Origin: Ichthyophis bannanicus
Taxonomy: Eukaryota; Chordata; Amphibia; Gymnophiona; Ichthyophiidae
Assembly: GCA_033557465.1 (NCBI GenBank)
Contig: CM066033.1
Span: 1,357,653,834-1,357,717,833, forward strand
Length of the DNA: 64,000 nt
Direction of reading: 5' to 3'
Shown here: piece by piece, positions 62,924 through 64,000 of the stretch
Position numbering within the stretch: the first letter of the stretch is position 1
Layout of the letters: every line of letters starts with the position of its first letter
The notes under the pieces: model-generated
What the model was told of the DNA's origin: nothing
What the model saw: only the letters and a program-made list of their open reading frames with translations
The model's database searches: none
Position numbers and translations under genes: made by a program

Positions 62924-63459
62924 ATATATGTGGGTGTCCCTCATGACATTCCTGGACAATGATTCGTGTATTATTTATCACTTAAACGCTCTATGTCTAT
63001 GTTTGTTAGACAAGTTTCACAGTGCTCTGAACACTATAATAATAAGAACTAACAGGTCTCAGACTTAAAACGGCACTATCACTCAGGTTGTACCCTGGAT
63101 CAACGTCTGGAACTTATGTCCAGTGCATGTGCATGTGCCTGTCATTCAGTATGATAATTCCCTTTAAATACCAGCTTTGAGCTAAGTGATACGCATGCGT
63201 GGCGTTTTTTGGAAGCAACAGGGCTCCGGACAAACACGCTAAGCCAGGATTTGTGAGTGCAGAGAAAATCCAACAAACGGTCAGTCATAAATTAATCCAT
63301 TCATAAGCTTTTCTACTCTTTACATAGATGATCCTCACATTAATAATATATGAGTTATAGTAGTGGACGGTACAATGATAATAGTGTTTATGTTCGATAG
63401 AATGTGTTTTCAGCGCACAGCATGAAAGAAATATGGAGAATTAATAGAAGTTTTGATAT

Positions 63460-63500
63460 CAAACCCCCTGATGAAACCAAGAGATCGTGAAACGCAACCT
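63460..63500 (+). ncRNA. degenerate hammerhead-like core
   Basis: CCCC precedes the core CTGATGA (63468-63474), and GAAAC follows at 63489. The stem III and closing stem I strand are damaged (ACGCAACCTGG), so only the core order is preserved. It lies between the arms of element 3, as in element 2. Confidence 0.35.
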
Positions 63501-64000
63501 GGTACCAATTGAAGGCGTCGGGGAAACAAGACTCCCAAGAGAGTAATCTCCACGATTAAGAAACAACTAAGTTGAGCTTTTGAGACACGGGCTGAATAAC
63601 CATTTCTAAGATAAGTTCAATTTCAGTGCATTTATCGGGCTGAACAACCATTTCTAAGACAAATTTAATTTCAGAGCATTTATTGAAGTAATACATTCAA
63701 GAATCAATATTCTTTAATCAAGACATTGATATAATACATAAGAACTAAGGTCATTGATGCATCAACAGGCACATGCACTGGACATAAGTTCCAGACGTTG
63801 ATCCAGGGTACAACCTGAGTGATAGTGCCGTTTTAAGTCTGAGACCTGTTAGTTCTTATTATTATAGTGTTCAGAGCACTGTGAAACTCGTCTAACAAAC
63901 ATAGACATAGAGCGTTTAAGTGATAAATAATACACGAATCATTGTCCAGGAATGTCATGAGGGACACCCACATATATAAAAGGAGGACAGTGGTGGCTGG

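Larger units (their letters stand above)
61451..63980 (+). mobile_element. Penelope-like element 3 with inverted arms, split by a solo LTR
   Basis: A 14-bp target duplication AGGAGGACAGTGGT flanks it (61437-61450 and 63981-63994). Without the solo LTR its length is about 1.09 kb. The left arm (61475-61485 joined to 62924-63145) is the near-perfect inverse of 63755-63980; a 25-35 base extension lies outside the left arm. A hammerhead-like core is at 63460-63500. Size, duplication length and layout agree with elements 1 and 2. No coding region of its own. Confidence 0.75.

Noticed and set aside
62923..62981. N-terminal extension of the LTR-encoded ORF
   Set aside because: These codons come from the Penelope-like element into which the LTR inserted, so they are not part of the LTR product.

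Overview
The window is vertebrate intergenic DNA made almost entirely of transposable elements nested in one another. I recognise no host protein-coding gene, rRNA gene or functional tRNA gene. CR1, L2, RTE and L1 LINEs occur together with Penelope-like elements carrying hammerhead ribozymes, a Gypsy element with a SCAN-like gag, tRNA-derived SINEs and many TIR/fold-back DNA elements. This fits a large-genome, non-mammalian tetrapod. An amphibian such as a caecilian is my best guess, but that is inference, and a reptile or lobe-finned fish cannot be excluded.

Layout. 1-6 kb: a decayed CR1 on the minus strand, old repeats and a decayed L1 ORF1. 6.2-9.7 kb: an L2-type LINE split by a 962-bp Penelope-like element (15-bp target duplication) that carries two inverted hammerhead ribozymes and a 128-bp palindromic MITE. 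9.7-18.4 kb: another decayed L1 ORF1, L2 tails, two CR1 copies, and an RTE inserted into one of them. 18.4-23 kb: a 3.6-kb TIR element without a transposase, interrupted by a second Penelope-like element. 23-30 kb: fragments of the same TIR family and other fold-back elements. 30.3-43.6 kb: an L2 fragment next to a hammerhead-bearing repeat, itself hit by a 5-kb Gypsy element and then by a young, nearly complete 6.6-kb L1. 43.6-50 kb: mostly unassigned DNA, one stretch looking like a candidate conserved non-coding element. 50-56.5 kb: an L2 copy containing two SINEs, a TA-flanked fold-back element, and a second full copy of the large TIR family, which in turn contains a hAT MITE. 58-61.2 kb: a long L2 with recognisable endonuclease and reverse transcriptase. 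61.4-64 kb: a third Penelope-like element with a 1.4-kb solo LTR inside it.

The most interesting signal is in the LTR retrotransposons. The Gypsy element encodes gag with a SCAN-like domain, zinc knuckle, protease, a complete-looking dUTPase, reverse transcriptase and an RNase H remnant, but no integrase. Its pol reading frame runs without a stop through the polypurine tract into the U3 region of the LTR. There the intact 5' LTR carries a 333-codon ORF for a charged, Ser/Arg/Glu-rich protein with a Cys-rich tail. An independent solo LTR of nearly the same length at 61.5-62.9 kb also carries a long ORF of similar composition, open from the first bases of the LTR. A second theme is a group of Penelope-like elements with inverted arms, 14-15 bp target duplications and hammerhead cores. 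A third is a large non-autonomous TIR family (TTA target duplications) with tRNA-like modules flanking a ladder of short palindromes.

All calls rest on reading the sequence and translated frames by eye. No database or folding program was used.
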